A stretch of 64,000 nucleotides of DNA. Origin: Conchiformibius steedae (GTDB lineage Bacteria; Pseudomonadota; Gammaproteobacteria; Burkholderiales; Neisseriaceae). The position numbers were made by a program, and so were the translations under genes. The notes below the pieces were generated by a model. It worked only from the letters and a program-made list of their open reading frames with translations, searched no databases and was not told the DNA's origin. Shown in pieces: positions 38,280 through 46,163 of the stretch. The DNA lies in NCBI RefSeq assembly GCF_014054725.1, contig NZ_CP059563.1, positions 1,887,749-1,951,748 of the forward strand, given 5' to 3'. Each line of letters opens with the position of its first letter. Position 1 is the stretch's first letter.

Positions 38280-39686
38280 TCAGCCGAAAAAGCCCATTTT
38301 GACCTGTATCAGTTTTTCCAATTCGCGCAAAACGCGGCGGCGGGCAACAAATAAAATCAGGTGGTCGCCGTCGGCAACGGTTTCATGATGGTTGCGCCCC
38401 ATCATCACGGTGTCGCCGCGCACCACGGCGGCAATGTGGCAACCAGCAGGCCATTTGATTTCGTCAATGCGCCGTCCCACCAGCGATGAAGTGCGTTGGT
38501 CGCCATGTACCACCACTTCAATCGCTTCCGCCGTGCCTCGGCGCAAGGGATACACAGCGGCAATGTCACCACGGCGCACATGCGCCAAAATGCTGCCAAT
38601 GGTAATCAAATGCGGCGACACCACAATATCAATCTGGTTGCCCGTAATCAAATCCACATAACGGGAACGGTTGATGATGCACACCACCCGTTTTGCGCCC
38701 AGATTTTTTGCCAACAGCGCCGACATAATATTGTTTTCATCGTCGTTGGTCAGGGCGCAAAACACGTCAATTTCGTCAATATATTCGCGGGCAAGCAGGT
38801 TTTCATCGGAAGCCGAACCTTGCAACACCAAAGTCTGGTCTAAATTTTCTGCCAGCCATTCGGCACGTTGCGGATTCAATTCAATGATTTTGATGTTAAA
38901 GTTTTCTTCCAGCTGTCGCGCCAAGCGAAAACCGATATTGCCCCCGCCTGCAATCATCACGCGGCGCGGTTTGTGTTCGTAGTAAAACCACACCGCCATC
39001 ACCGCCGAAACGTGTCGCGCATCGGCAGCAAAACAAATTTCATCGCCCTCTTCCACCAGCGTGGATGCCTGCGGCACAATCAGGCGGTTATTACGGTAAA
39101 TGGCGCAGATTTGGCAATCGGTACGCTCGGGCAGCAACGCCACCATTTCGGCAACAGTTTTGCCAATCAAGGCATCGCGGTTTTTTGCCTGTGCCACCAC
39201 CATCTGCACACGCTCATGTGCAAAAGGCAAGACCTGCAAGGCACGGATATAATGCAGCAAACCCGCCAAATGCTCGGTAACCAGCTCTTCGGGGTGAATG
39301 GAATCGGTAATGTCAAACGCCGCCAAAGCAGGGGGCATTTTGTCTTCCGCCTGCACGTTTTGACTGTCCAAATAATCCGCCGAACGCACCCGCGCAATGC
39401 GGTTGGGAACATTAAACAGCGCGGCGGCGATTTTGCACGCCACCAAATTGGTTTCATCGCTGCGGGTCAGCGCCAACAACATATCCGCATCTGCCGCGCC
39501 TGCCTGTTTCAATGCCACGGGCGACGCGCCGTTGCCGTTAATGGTTTGCACGTCCATTTGGCTACCCAAATTCGACAAGGCGTGTTCGTCCGTGTCAATC
39601 ACGGTAATGTCGTGCCCCTGCAAAGTGGACAGTTCTTGCGCGATTGCCGAACCCACCTGCCCGCCGCCCAAAATCAGGATTTTCAC
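38280..39686 (-). CDS. trkA: Trk potassium uptake regulatory subunit TrkA
   Basis: A 468-residue cytosolic NAD(H)-binding gate of the Trk K+ channel. It is built of two tandem halves: RCK-N domains MKILILGGGQVGSAIAQEL and RRVMIAGGGNIGFRLARQLEE, each followed by a TrkA-C domain (LIGKTVAEMVALLP region and SSLVGRRIDEIKWPAGC). Initiation is at GTG (39686), where the Rossmann strand begins. The membrane partner trkH is not in the window. The gene is divergent from the rRNA methyltransferase gene and shares its symmetric promoter region. Confidence 0.95.
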   Translation of the reverse strand: MKILILGGGQVGSAIAQELSTLQGHDITVIDTDEHALSNLGSQMDVQTINGNGASPVALKQAGAADADMLLALTRSDETNLVACKIAAALFNVPNRIARVRSADYLDSQNVQAEDKMPPALAAFDITDSIHPEELVTEHLAGLLHYIRALQVLPFAHERVQMVVAQAKNRDALIGKTVAEMVALLPERTDCQICAIYRNNRLIVPQASTLVEEGDEICFAADARHVSAVMAVWFYYEHKPRRVMIAGGGNIGFRLARQLEENFNIKIIELNPQRAEWLAENLDQTLVLQGSASDENLLAREYIDEIDVFCALTNDDENNIMSALLAKNLGAKRVVCIINRSRYVDLITGNQIDIVVSPHLITIGSILAHVRRGDIAAVYPLRRGTAEAIEVVVHGDQRTSSLVGRRIDEIKWPAGCHIAAVVRGDTVMMGRNHHETVADGDHLILFVARRRVLRELEKLIQVKMGFFG

Positions 39687-39762
39687 AAGTTTTCCGCGCG
39701 TGCGCGCGCGCTCCGCAGTTTAGCCGCCAATATCATACTTTTTCCATTCGGCATAAAAAACA

Positions 39763-39784
39763 GCGATTATAACAGTATAATCGC
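39763..39784. promoter_or_regulatory. Symmetric divergent promoter between trkA and the SpoU-type gene
   Basis: A perfect 9-bp palindrome (39763-39771 with 39776-39784) contains TATAAT on the plus strand (39776-39781) and TATAAT on the minus strand (39771-39766). The plus box points to the rRNA methyltransferase gene and the minus box to trkA, each about 80 nt away. No clear -35 is seen for either. Confidence 0.65.
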
Positions 39785-39863
39785 CCCACACTTCTGCCAC
39801 TGTTGCGGCTTTGCGACACCCGTCTCACGCACAAGACATTAAACCAAACAATCAGGAATATTG

Positions 39864-40646
39864 ATGAAAACCATAGAATCTGCCCAAAATCCCCATCTCA
39901 AACACCTAGCCAAATTATTAACTTCTGCCAAAACCCGCCGCAAACACCGTCAAAGCGTGGCAGAAGGCGTGCATTTGCTGGAAGCCTATTTAAACACGGG
40001 CACACTGCCCGAACAGGTGTGGCTGTCGCCGCAGCGTGTGCATCATCCCGACGTGCAAGCTCTGCTACCGCGTTTGCCGCCGCAGAATATTTATTTGGCA
40101 CAAGCACAGGCACTCAATAAAATCAGTGCATTAAATGAAGCAGACGGGGTATTGTCGCTGATTGCCTTGCCCGACCACACCCAAAAACCGCTGCCCTTGC
40201 ACGGCGATTGTGTGGTTTTAGACGATATTCAAGACCCTGGTAATATGGGTACACTCTTACGCAATGCGGCAGCAGCAGGCGTTCAACAGATTGTCTATAG
40301 CAAAAACTGTGCCGATGCGTGGTCGCCGAAAGTATTACGCGCAGGCATGGGCGCACATTTTGCCTTGCACCTGTACGAATGCGCCGATTTGCCCGCGTGG
40401 TTGGCGGATTACCGCGACACGCGCATTGCCACGGCGTTATCGGCGCAGAGTGTGTGTGTGTATGATGTGGATTTACGCGCCCCGTGTGCGTGGATTTTCG
40501 GTAATGAAGGGGCAGGTGTGAGCGCAGCGGTACAGGCAAGTGCCGATGTGTGCGCGGTGATTCCGATGGCAGCGGGTAGTGAGTCGCTGAATGTGGCGGC
40601 GGCGGCAGCGGTGTGTTTGTTTGAGCAGCAACGCCAACGCCGTTAG
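39864..40646 (+). CDS. SpoU/TrmH-family 23S rRNA or tRNA 2'-O-methyltransferase
   Basis: A 260-residue SPOUT methyltransferase. The N-terminal domain is the L30e-like substrate-binding part (MKTIESAQNPHLKHLAKLL). The three SPOUT knot motifs follow: DDIQDPGNMGTLLRNAAAAGV, FGNEGAGVS and IPMAAGSESLNVAAAAAVCLFE. RlmB-like by organisation, but the exact target nucleotide cannot be read from sequence. The ATG at 39864 has AGGA 7 nt upstream; a TTG one codon earlier is ignored. The Correia-like element begins 8 nt after the stop. Confidence 0.9.
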   Translation: MKTIESAQNPHLKHLAKLLTSAKTRRKHRQSVAEGVHLLEAYLNTGTLPEQVWLSPQRVHHPDVQALLPRLPPQNIYLAQAQALNKISALNEADGVLSLIALPDHTQKPLPLHGDCVVLDDIQDPGNMGTLLRNAAAAGVQQIVYSKNCADAWSPKVLRAGMGAHFALHLYECADLPAWLADYRDTRIATALSAQSVCVYDVDLRAPCAWIFGNEGAGVSAAVQASADVCAVIPMAAGSESLNVAAAAAVCLFEQQRQRR

Positions 40647-40653
40647 GTCAAAA

Positions 40654-40760
40654 TATAGTTGATTAAAATCGCAACGATACCGCGTTGCCAACGCCCTGAT
40701 GGACTACTCGTACACGGCGGGCGTTGTCGCCTTGTCTCGTTTTTATTTTTATCAACTATA
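40654..40760. mobile_element. Correia-like miniature inverted-repeat element, 107 bp
   Basis: The ends are inverted repeats beginning TATAGTTGAT (plus strand from 40654) and ending ATCAACTATA (to 40760). The Correia element of Neisseria has the related end TATAGTGGATTAA and a TA target. The interior on the minus strand has the Correia order: ACAAGGCGACAACGCC, a GTAC-containing centre, then GGCAACGCGGTA. The length of 107 bp matches the short Correia class (about 104-108 bp). It lies between convergent genes and contains TATAGT-like -10 boxes at both ends. Confidence 0.85.
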
Positions 40761-40805
40761 GAACCTGTATGGATAAGATTGATAGTTTGATTTGCTTGCA
40801 GCTTC

Positions 40806-41597
40806 TTACTGATTGGCGCGTACCCATTTCAGCCATTGGTCAAACAGCGCGGGTTCAACCGCTGCAATTACCGAACGTTGAAAAACGTGTTCGCCACTCC
40901 AAAATTCGTCGCCTTCCAAAGTGGCAAGCTGTCCGCCCGCTTCGGTTAAAATCAATGCGCCCGCTGCGTAATCCCACAGGTTTTGTCCGCCGTGAACATA
41001 CACATCGTAACGCCCCGCCGCCAAATAACACCAATCCAGCGTACTGCTGCCCAAGCTGCGAATACTGCGTACAGGCGATAAAGTGTGGATGCGGCTGGAC
41101 AACTTACCCGAGCGCAGGCGTTTGACTTCCACCCCTGCCACTGCTTCAAACAAACGTTTTTGTCCGATACGCAGCGGCAAAGGTCGTCCGTTTAAAAATG
41201 CGCCACTGCCTTGCGCAGCGGCAAACATTTCCTGTGTGGCGGGATTGTAAACCGCACCAAACAAGGTCTTCCCCTGCCGCACAAACGCCACCGACAAAGC
41301 AAAATGCGGCAAACCGTTTAAAAAATTGGTCGTACCATCTATGGGGTCCACCACCCACAAACCCGTTTGCGCCTGTTTTTGCCACAGGTTTTTTTGCTGC
41401 ATTAAGGGCATTTCTTCGCCCAACACGGGGGCGCGGACAATATCGGGCAGATGGCGTTCAAACGCTGCCTGCGCCGCCAAATCCGCCGCCGACAGCAAGC
41501 TGCCGTCTGCTTTGCGTATGCCTTCGGCATGTAAAAAACGGGGCATGACTTCGCTGTGGGCAATGTCGTGAATCAGGGTTTGAAGTCGGGTGAGCAT
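40806..41597 (-). CDS. Inositol monophosphatase family protein
   Basis: A 263-residue Mg2+-dependent, Li+-sensitive-type phosphatase. The metal-site motifs are GEEMP, VVDPIDGTTNFLNGLPHF and LWDYAAGALILTEAGG. SuhB-like proteins of this fold can also bind RNA polymerase and NusA, so the phosphatase activity may not be the main role. The ATG at 41597 (MLTRLQTLIHDIA) is the family start; an upstream in-frame extension has no similarity. It is divergent from rsmE, 113 nt away. Confidence 0.9.
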   Translation of the reverse strand: MLTRLQTLIHDIAHSEVMPRFLHAEGIRKADGSLLSAADLAAQAAFERHLPDIVRAPVLGEEMPLMQQKNLWQKQAQTGLWVVDPIDGTTNFLNGLPHFALSVAFVRQGKTLFGAVYNPATQEMFAAAQGSGAFLNGRPLPLRIGQKRLFEAVAGVEVKRLRSGKLSSRIHTLSPVRSIRSLGSSTLDWCYLAAGRYDVYVHGGQNLWDYAAGALILTEAGGQLATLEGDEFWSGEHVFQRSVIAAVEPALFDQWLKWVRANQ

Positions 41598-41710
41598 AGG
41601 CGCAATCGTGGGGCTGAATCGGTGGAAAAACGGCAACCGCAGCGCAAGCACTGCGGCGCATCATTTGTTAAAATCGGCGATATTAACGATTTTTCACATT
41701 GGCAACAACC

Positions 41711-42430
41711 ATGCCCCGATTCCATCTGCCCGAACTGCCCCCCATCGGCAGCGAAACCGCCCTGCCCGACAAAGTGGTACGCCATATTCACGTTTTGCGC
41801 CTGCGCGTGGGCGACAATATTATCCTGTTTGACGGCGCAGGCAATGCCCTTGCCGCCGAACTGACCCAAATAGACAAACGCCGCGTCCTGTGCCACATAA
41901 ACGCTTCCGCCACAGGCGCAGCCGAAAGCCCCTTAAACATCACCTTGGTGCAAGCCGTTTCCGCAGGCGAACGCATGGAATTTACCTTGCAAAAAAGCGT
42001 GGAATTGGGTGTAAACGCCATTCAGCCCGTTATCAGCCGCCGCAGCGTGGTGCGTTTACACGGCGAACGCGCCGACAAACGTCAAGCCCGTTGGCAGGAA
42101 ATTGTGATTTCTGCCTGCGAACAATGCGGGCGCAACACCGTTCCCCCCGTGTTGCCCGTGTTGGATTTTACCGACTATTTGGCACAACGCCCCAATATCC
42201 CCCATCTGATGATGAGCTTGCACCGCGCCCGCAGCCTGAAAGACTTTTCTGCGCCCGCACAACTTGCCCTGCTGGTAGGACCAGAAGGCGGTTGGGACAG
42301 CAGCGAAGAACACGCCGCGCAAGAAGCAGGCTGTCAGGCGTTTAGCTTGGGCGGGCGCGTGCTGCGTACCGAAACCGCCGCTTTAGCCGCTTTGGCGGCG
42401 ATGCAAACCCTGTGGGGCGACTTTATTTAA
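41711..42430 (+). CDS. rsmE: 16S rRNA m3U1498 methyltransferase
   Basis: A 239-residue SPOUT methyltransferase. The N-terminal PUA-like domain starts MPRFHLPELPPIGSETALP and includes HIHVLRLRVGDNIILFDG. The C-terminal trefoil knot has LLVGPEGGWDSSEEHAA and LGGRVLRTETAALAALAAMQ, which define RsmE. The start at 41711 is preferred to an ATG four codons earlier because the family begins MPRFY/H. Confidence 0.95.
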   Translation: MPRFHLPELPPIGSETALPDKVVRHIHVLRLRVGDNIILFDGAGNALAAELTQIDKRRVLCHINASATGAAESPLNITLVQAVSAGERMEFTLQKSVELGVNAIQPVISRRSVVRLHGERADKRQARWQEIVISACEQCGRNTVPPVLPVLDFTDYLAQRPNIPHLMMSLHRARSLKDFSAPAQLALLVGPEGGWDSSEEHAAQEAGCQAFSLGGRVLRTETAALAALAAMQTLWGDFI

Positions 42431-42488
42431 CATTTCCCTGAAACTTGCTGTAAAATACCGTTTTTTAAAACATAGTTGAGGATAAAAC

Positions 42489-43424
42489 ATGAAAGCACCC
42501 GTCAGCCTGCTGCTCGCCGCCCTGCTGCTTGCCGCCTGCCAAGACAAACCCGCTGCCGAACCCGCCAAACCCGTTGCCGAAAAAAGCAGCCGCGCCGATA
42601 GCGAAAACCAAGACGAAGCCGCCGAAGAAACCACCGAAGCCGAAGAAGTAGCGGAAGAAGCCCAAGACGACGCTTCAGACAGCGCACACAGCGGCGCTGT
42701 CAAACAGTTTGTAGCAGCCAGCAAGCGCGTGAAACAAGCCCTTGCCGATGGCGAAGATGCCGACAAACTATACGGCAAACACCGAGCCGAAGTAGAAAAA
42801 ATCCTTGAAAAAATCAACGAAGAACAAGCCAAATTCCTAGAAGGTTTTATTGACAAATCCGATGCAGAACGCCGCAGCGAACAGAAAAAAATCGCCGCCG
42901 CAGGTTTGCAATATGTGGACATGGGCGAAGCCATTACAGAAGTTGCCCCTGCCGATGATTACTATTTGAAACTGTTTGGCAAACACGCCGATGATGCCTT
43001 GAAAGGCTTTTTAGAATTACAAGCCAAAGACGGCGCAGACCCCATTTCTAACGATGGTGCTTTAGCCCTTGAATGGGACGAATTGGCACAACGCATTGCC
43101 GCATGGGAAGATTGGGAAATGGAATATCCAGACAGCCCCCGTCAAAAAGACGCGCGTAAAGTGCTAACCGAATACCGCCACGCCTATTTGTTCGGCATGG
43201 ACAATACACCCGTTGCCGATTTTGACGAAAACGGTAAAGCCAGCAAACTGGAATCCGCCGTGGATAAATCATGGGCGCGTGTCAGCGAAAAACGCCCCGA
43301 TAGCGAAACCGCCAAACTGATTAGCGAAGCGCGTAAATACTGGAAAGCACGTCAAAGCAGCGATGAACCCGATTTGGCGGGCTATTCAGGACCGTTTAAG
43401 CAGTTGCGCCAAGAGCAGTATTGA
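42489..43424 (+). CDS. Acidic lipoprotein, DUF3829-like
   Basis: A 311-residue lipoprotein with signal MKAPVSLLLAALLLAAC (cysteine 17). Next is a 50-residue, strongly acidic Glu/Ala spacer, then a helical domain with NGKASKLESAVDKSWARVSEK and paired regions near residues 75-200. The overall plan (lipobox, acidic spacer, helical domain with a YNxxV-like region) recalls DUF3829 lipoproteins, but I could not confirm it. GAGGA precedes the ATG. It likely sits in the outer membrane facing the periplasm. It is monocistronic. Confidence 0.65.
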   Translation: MKAPVSLLLAALLLAACQDKPAAEPAKPVAEKSSRADSENQDEAAEETTEAEEVAEEAQDDASDSAHSGAVKQFVAASKRVKQALADGEDADKLYGKHRAEVEKILEKINEEQAKFLEGFIDKSDAERRSEQKKIAAAGLQYVDMGEAITEVAPADDYYLKLFGKHADDALKGFLELQAKDGADPISNDGALALEWDELAQRIAAWEDWEMEYPDSPRQKDARKVLTEYRHAYLFGMDNTPVADFDENGKASKLESAVDKSWARVSEKRPDSETAKLISEARKYWKARQSSDEPDLAGYSGPFKQLRQEQY

Positions 43425-43432
43425 TTACAGCT

Positions 43433-43560
43433 AGGGCGTGTTCCTATTGGCTTTGCCAAGCGGTTTTTTGAGTAGAAATCCGCCTATGCAAGGCAAATGG
43501 TGGCACACCCTTACCCCTTGGGGTGTCGGATACGGGATCACGCCCTGTCCGACACCCCAA
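43433..43560. mobile_element. MITE-like inverted-repeat element upstream of the lipid gene cluster
   Basis: AGGGCGTGTTCC (43433-43444) and GGATCACGCCCT (43535-43546) form 12-bp terminal inverted repeats with one mismatch, enclosing 114 bp. A second, overlapping hairpin pairs 43518-43530 with 43548-43560 (13 bp, centred on GGGGTGTCGG/CCGACACCCC). No coding sequence lies inside. It may be a non-autonomous element or the remnant of an insertion sequence end. Confidence 0.55.
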
Positions 43561-43565
43561 TCTGT

Positions 43566-43595
43566 TTGACAAGCGCAAAGCGGCAACACTAGAAT
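43566..43595 (+). promoter_or_regulatory. Promoter of the resorcinol/polyketide-type operon
   Basis: A consensus TTGACA (43566-43571), an 18-bp spacer and TAGAAT (43590-43595), 30 nt before the first gene. It begins 6 nt after the hairpin of the MITE-like element. Confidence 0.75.
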
Positions 43596-43625
43596 CGCCC
43601 CATTTTTGGCACGGACATCTATTTT

Positions 43626-44537
43626 ATGGGCAAACATGTGTTGCTGGTTTCCTATTCGCAAACAGGGCAGCTGGCGCGTTTGGCGGCTGCGTTTGCAGAC
43701 GGGCTGCGGGCGCAGGGCGTAAACGTGGAAGAAGCCCACATCCGCCCCGAACCTGATTTTGCGTTTCCGTGGCGTTTTGGCGAGTTTTTTAATACCTTTC
43801 CCGAAACCGTGCATCTGCAACCGCGCCCGATTGCCCCGCTTGCCTTGCAACGGCAACATTATGATGTGGTGGTGATTGCCTACACAGTATGGTTTTTGTC
43901 GCCCTCGCAGCCTGTGTGCGCGTTTTTGCAATCGGCGCAAGCACACGCCCTATTGCGTGATACGCCTGTGATTACCTTGATTGGTTGTCGCAATATGTGG
44001 CTGATGGCACAGGAAAAAGTCAAAAAACTTTTGGCACAGGCAGGGGCAAAACTGGTGGGCAATGTGGTGAAAACCGACCGCAGCAGCACCGCCGCCAGCT
44101 TTATCACCACGCCCGTGTGGATGCTGACAGGACGGCGCAAAGCCGCGTCTTGGCTGCCTGAAGCGGGCATTGCCGAAACCGATATTGCCGATGCTGCCCG
44201 TTTTGGCGCAAAAACCGCACAAGCCTTAAACAGCGGCGCGGTTTTGGACGAAACCCTGTTACAAAACATGGGCGCGGTGCGCGTAAACGAAAAACTGATT
44301 TTCAGCGAGCGTTTCGCCCACCGCAGCTTTTGGCTGTGGGGCAAACTATTGATGGCGGCAGGACGGCGTTCACCACGGCTGCGGCGCGTATTATTATCTG
44401 TTTATATTGTGTTTTTAGTGGCAGTCATTTTAACTATTGTACCGCTGACCGCGCTGCTCAAACGCCTGCTGACACCCCTGTTGCGCGAACGCATCCGCCG
44501 CGAAAAAGCCTATTACGGTGCGCCTTCGGGCGAGTAG
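43626..44537 (+). CDS. Flavodoxin-fold protein of the dialkylresorcinol condensing type
   Basis: A 303-residue protein. The N-terminal two thirds look like a flavodoxin: LLVSYSQTGQLARLAAAFADGL gives the FMN-phosphate loop, YDVVVIAYTVWFLSPSQPVCAFL and TPVITLIGCRNMW the following strands. The C-terminal third has an amphipathic part and one strong membrane segment (VYIVFLVAVILTIVPLTALL) plus a basic tail, so it is membrane-bound. Databases call relatives dialkylresorcinol condensing enzyme; the flavin fold suggests a redox role instead. First gene of the operon. Confidence 0.65.
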   Translation: MGKHVLLVSYSQTGQLARLAAAFADGLRAQGVNVEEAHIRPEPDFAFPWRFGEFFNTFPETVHLQPRPIAPLALQRQHYDVVVIAYTVWFLSPSQPVCAFLQSAQAHALLRDTPVITLIGCRNMWLMAQEKVKKLLAQAGAKLVGNVVKTDRSSTAASFITTPVWMLTGRRKAASWLPEAGIAETDIADAARFGAKTAQALNSGAVLDETLLQNMGAVRVNEKLIFSERFAHRSFWLWGKLLMAAGRRSPRLRRVLLSVYIVFLVAVILTIVPLTALLKRLLTPLLRERIRREKAYYGAPSGE

Positions 44538-44593
44538 CGGGCATTTTACCTTTTTTCCCATAATTTCAAATCCATAAAATAATAAGGAATGCT

Positions 44594-45745
44594 GTGAACG
44601 CCTTATCCGATGTGTACATCAACAGCGCGGCGGCGTTTTTGCCCAACCGTCCCGTCAGCAACGATGAAATGGAAGCCGTGTTGGGACAAATCGGCGGCGT
44701 GCCATCACGGGTACGCAAAATGATTTTACGCGCCAACGGCATCCGCAGCCGTTATTACGCTGTGAACCCGCAAACTGGCGCAGCCACCCACAACGCCGCC
44801 CAACTCGCCGCCGAAGCCATACGCGCTTTGCTGGCGCAAGGTATTGACCCCAATACGGTATCGCTGCTGGCGTGTGCCACTTCTTATCCCGACCAAATCA
44901 TGCCAGGGCACGCTGCTATGGTGCATGGTTTGCTGCCCGAAATCCCCCCTTGCGAAATCGGCAGCCATGCGGGGGTGTGCGCGGCGGGCATGGGGGCGCT
45001 GTTACACGCCTACCGTGCCATACGCTGTGGCGGTGCGGGCGTGGCAGTGGCGTGTGCGGCAGAAAACGCTTCGGCAGTAATGCGCGGAACGTGTTTTGAA
45101 ACCGCACCGCGTGATTGGCAGCAAAGCACGCCCGAATTGGCGTTTGAGCAGGATTTTTTGCGTTGGATGTTGTCAGACGGCGCAGGGGCGCTGGCATTGT
45201 CGTCCGCACCCACAAAAGGACGTTTAAACTTTAAAATCCGTTGGATAGAATTGTTTTCTTACGCAGGGCAAATGCCTGTGTGTATGTATGCGGGCGCAGA
45301 TTTCGACCCGCAGGGACAATGGCGCAGCTTTAAAGAACGCGCCGCCGATATTCCCGCCAATATTTTATCGGTTAAACAAAATGTGAAACTGCTAAACGCC
45401 GAAATTATCCGTTATACCGTTGAAAAACCCTTGCAGGCGTTGAAAGACAAATACGCGCTGCACAGCGAGCAGATTGATTGGTTTTTACCGCATTATTCAT
45501 CTGAATTTTTCCGCGAACGTGTGGCGCAGGGGCTGGACAATATTGGTTTGCCCATCGCGGCAGACAAGTGGTTTACCAATCTGCACCAAAAAGGCAATAC
45601 GGGTTCGGCTTCCATTTATATTATTTTGGAAGAATTTATGCGCCGCAGCGATATTCAAACGGGCGACACGGTATTGTGTTATGTGCCTGAAAGCGGGCGT
45701 TTTTCCAGCAGTTTTATGTTGTTGGAGGCAGTAGATGGACGTTAA
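44594..45745 (+). CDS. KASIII-type beta-ketoacyl-ACP synthase (DarB-like)
   Basis: A 383-residue thiolase-fold condensing enzyme of the FabH family. The catalytic cysteine is in GVCAAGMGALLHAY, the histidine in WFLPHYSSEF and the asparagine in KGNTGSASIYIILE, so the Cys-His-Asn triad is complete. Similar enzymes (DarB) condense two beta-ketoacyl units and start resorcinol ring formation; here that is inference from context. Initiation is at GTG (44594) with AAGGA 5 nt upstream. It overlaps the next gene by 11 nt. Confidence 0.85.
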   Translation: MNALSDVYINSAAAFLPNRPVSNDEMEAVLGQIGGVPSRVRKMILRANGIRSRYYAVNPQTGAATHNAAQLAAEAIRALLAQGIDPNTVSLLACATSYPDQIMPGHAAMVHGLLPEIPPCEIGSHAGVCAAGMGALLHAYRAIRCGGAGVAVACAAENASAVMRGTCFETAPRDWQQSTPELAFEQDFLRWMLSDGAGALALSSAPTKGRLNFKIRWIELFSYAGQMPVCMYAGADFDPQGQWRSFKERAADIPANILSVKQNVKLLNAEIIRYTVEKPLQALKDKYALHSEQIDWFLPHYSSEFFRERVAQGLDNIGLPIAADKWFTNLHQKGNTGSASIYIILEEFMRRSDIQTGDTVLCYVPESGRFSSSFMLLEAVDGR

Positions 45746-46163
45746 GGACGTGCCGCAGGACGACAGCCGTATTTACCGCGGGCAGCGCAAAATCCTGTAT
45801 GCCACCCGTCAGGGGCGTTATGAAAGCGCGGCATCCAGCGGTTGGCAAGACGAAACGTATGCCACCGAACAAGCTGTGGCAGATTGGGCGGCGTGGGCGC
45901 AACAGGCTTATGCGGAAGCGGCTGCGGGCAAGCGTTCGCCGCTGTATTACCATATGTTTCGCTACCGCCACGACGAAGTGTCGCTGGCGCAGAGTGCGGG
46001 GGTGTGGCGTTGGCAGTTGCGCCGCCATTTGCGCCCCGATGTGTTTGCCAAACTGTCCGACCGCTGTCTGCAAAAATACGCCCGCGCCCTGAACATGCCT
46101 GTCAACGCGCTGCGTACACTGCCGTCTGCCGCCGAACTTTCCCCTTTCGGAGAACCGCTTTAA
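45735..46163 (+). CDS. Unknown protein within the lipid operon
   Basis: A 142-residue soluble protein, mostly helical, with many aromatic and basic residues (RGQRKILYATRQGRYESAASSGWQDE, SPLYYHMFRYRHDEVSLAQSAGVWRWQLRRHLRP). No signal peptide, membrane segment or recognisable catalytic motif. GGAGG precedes the ATG. It overlaps the KASIII gene by 11 nt and the BtrH-like gene by one base (TAATG), so it is clearly part of the operon. It might be a protein-interaction or regulatory partner of the condensing enzymes. Confidence 0.75.
   Translation: MDVKDVPQDDSRIYRGQRKILYATRQGRYESAASSGWQDETYATEQAVADWAAWAQQAYAEAAAGKRSPLYYHMFRYRHDEVSLAQSAGVWRWQLRRHLRPDVFAKLSDRCLQKYARALNMPVNALRTLPSAAELSPFGEPL

Noticed and set aside
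43518..43560. End of an intact insertion sequence
   Set aside because: No transposase reading frame lies in 43425-43625; only inverted repeats remain.
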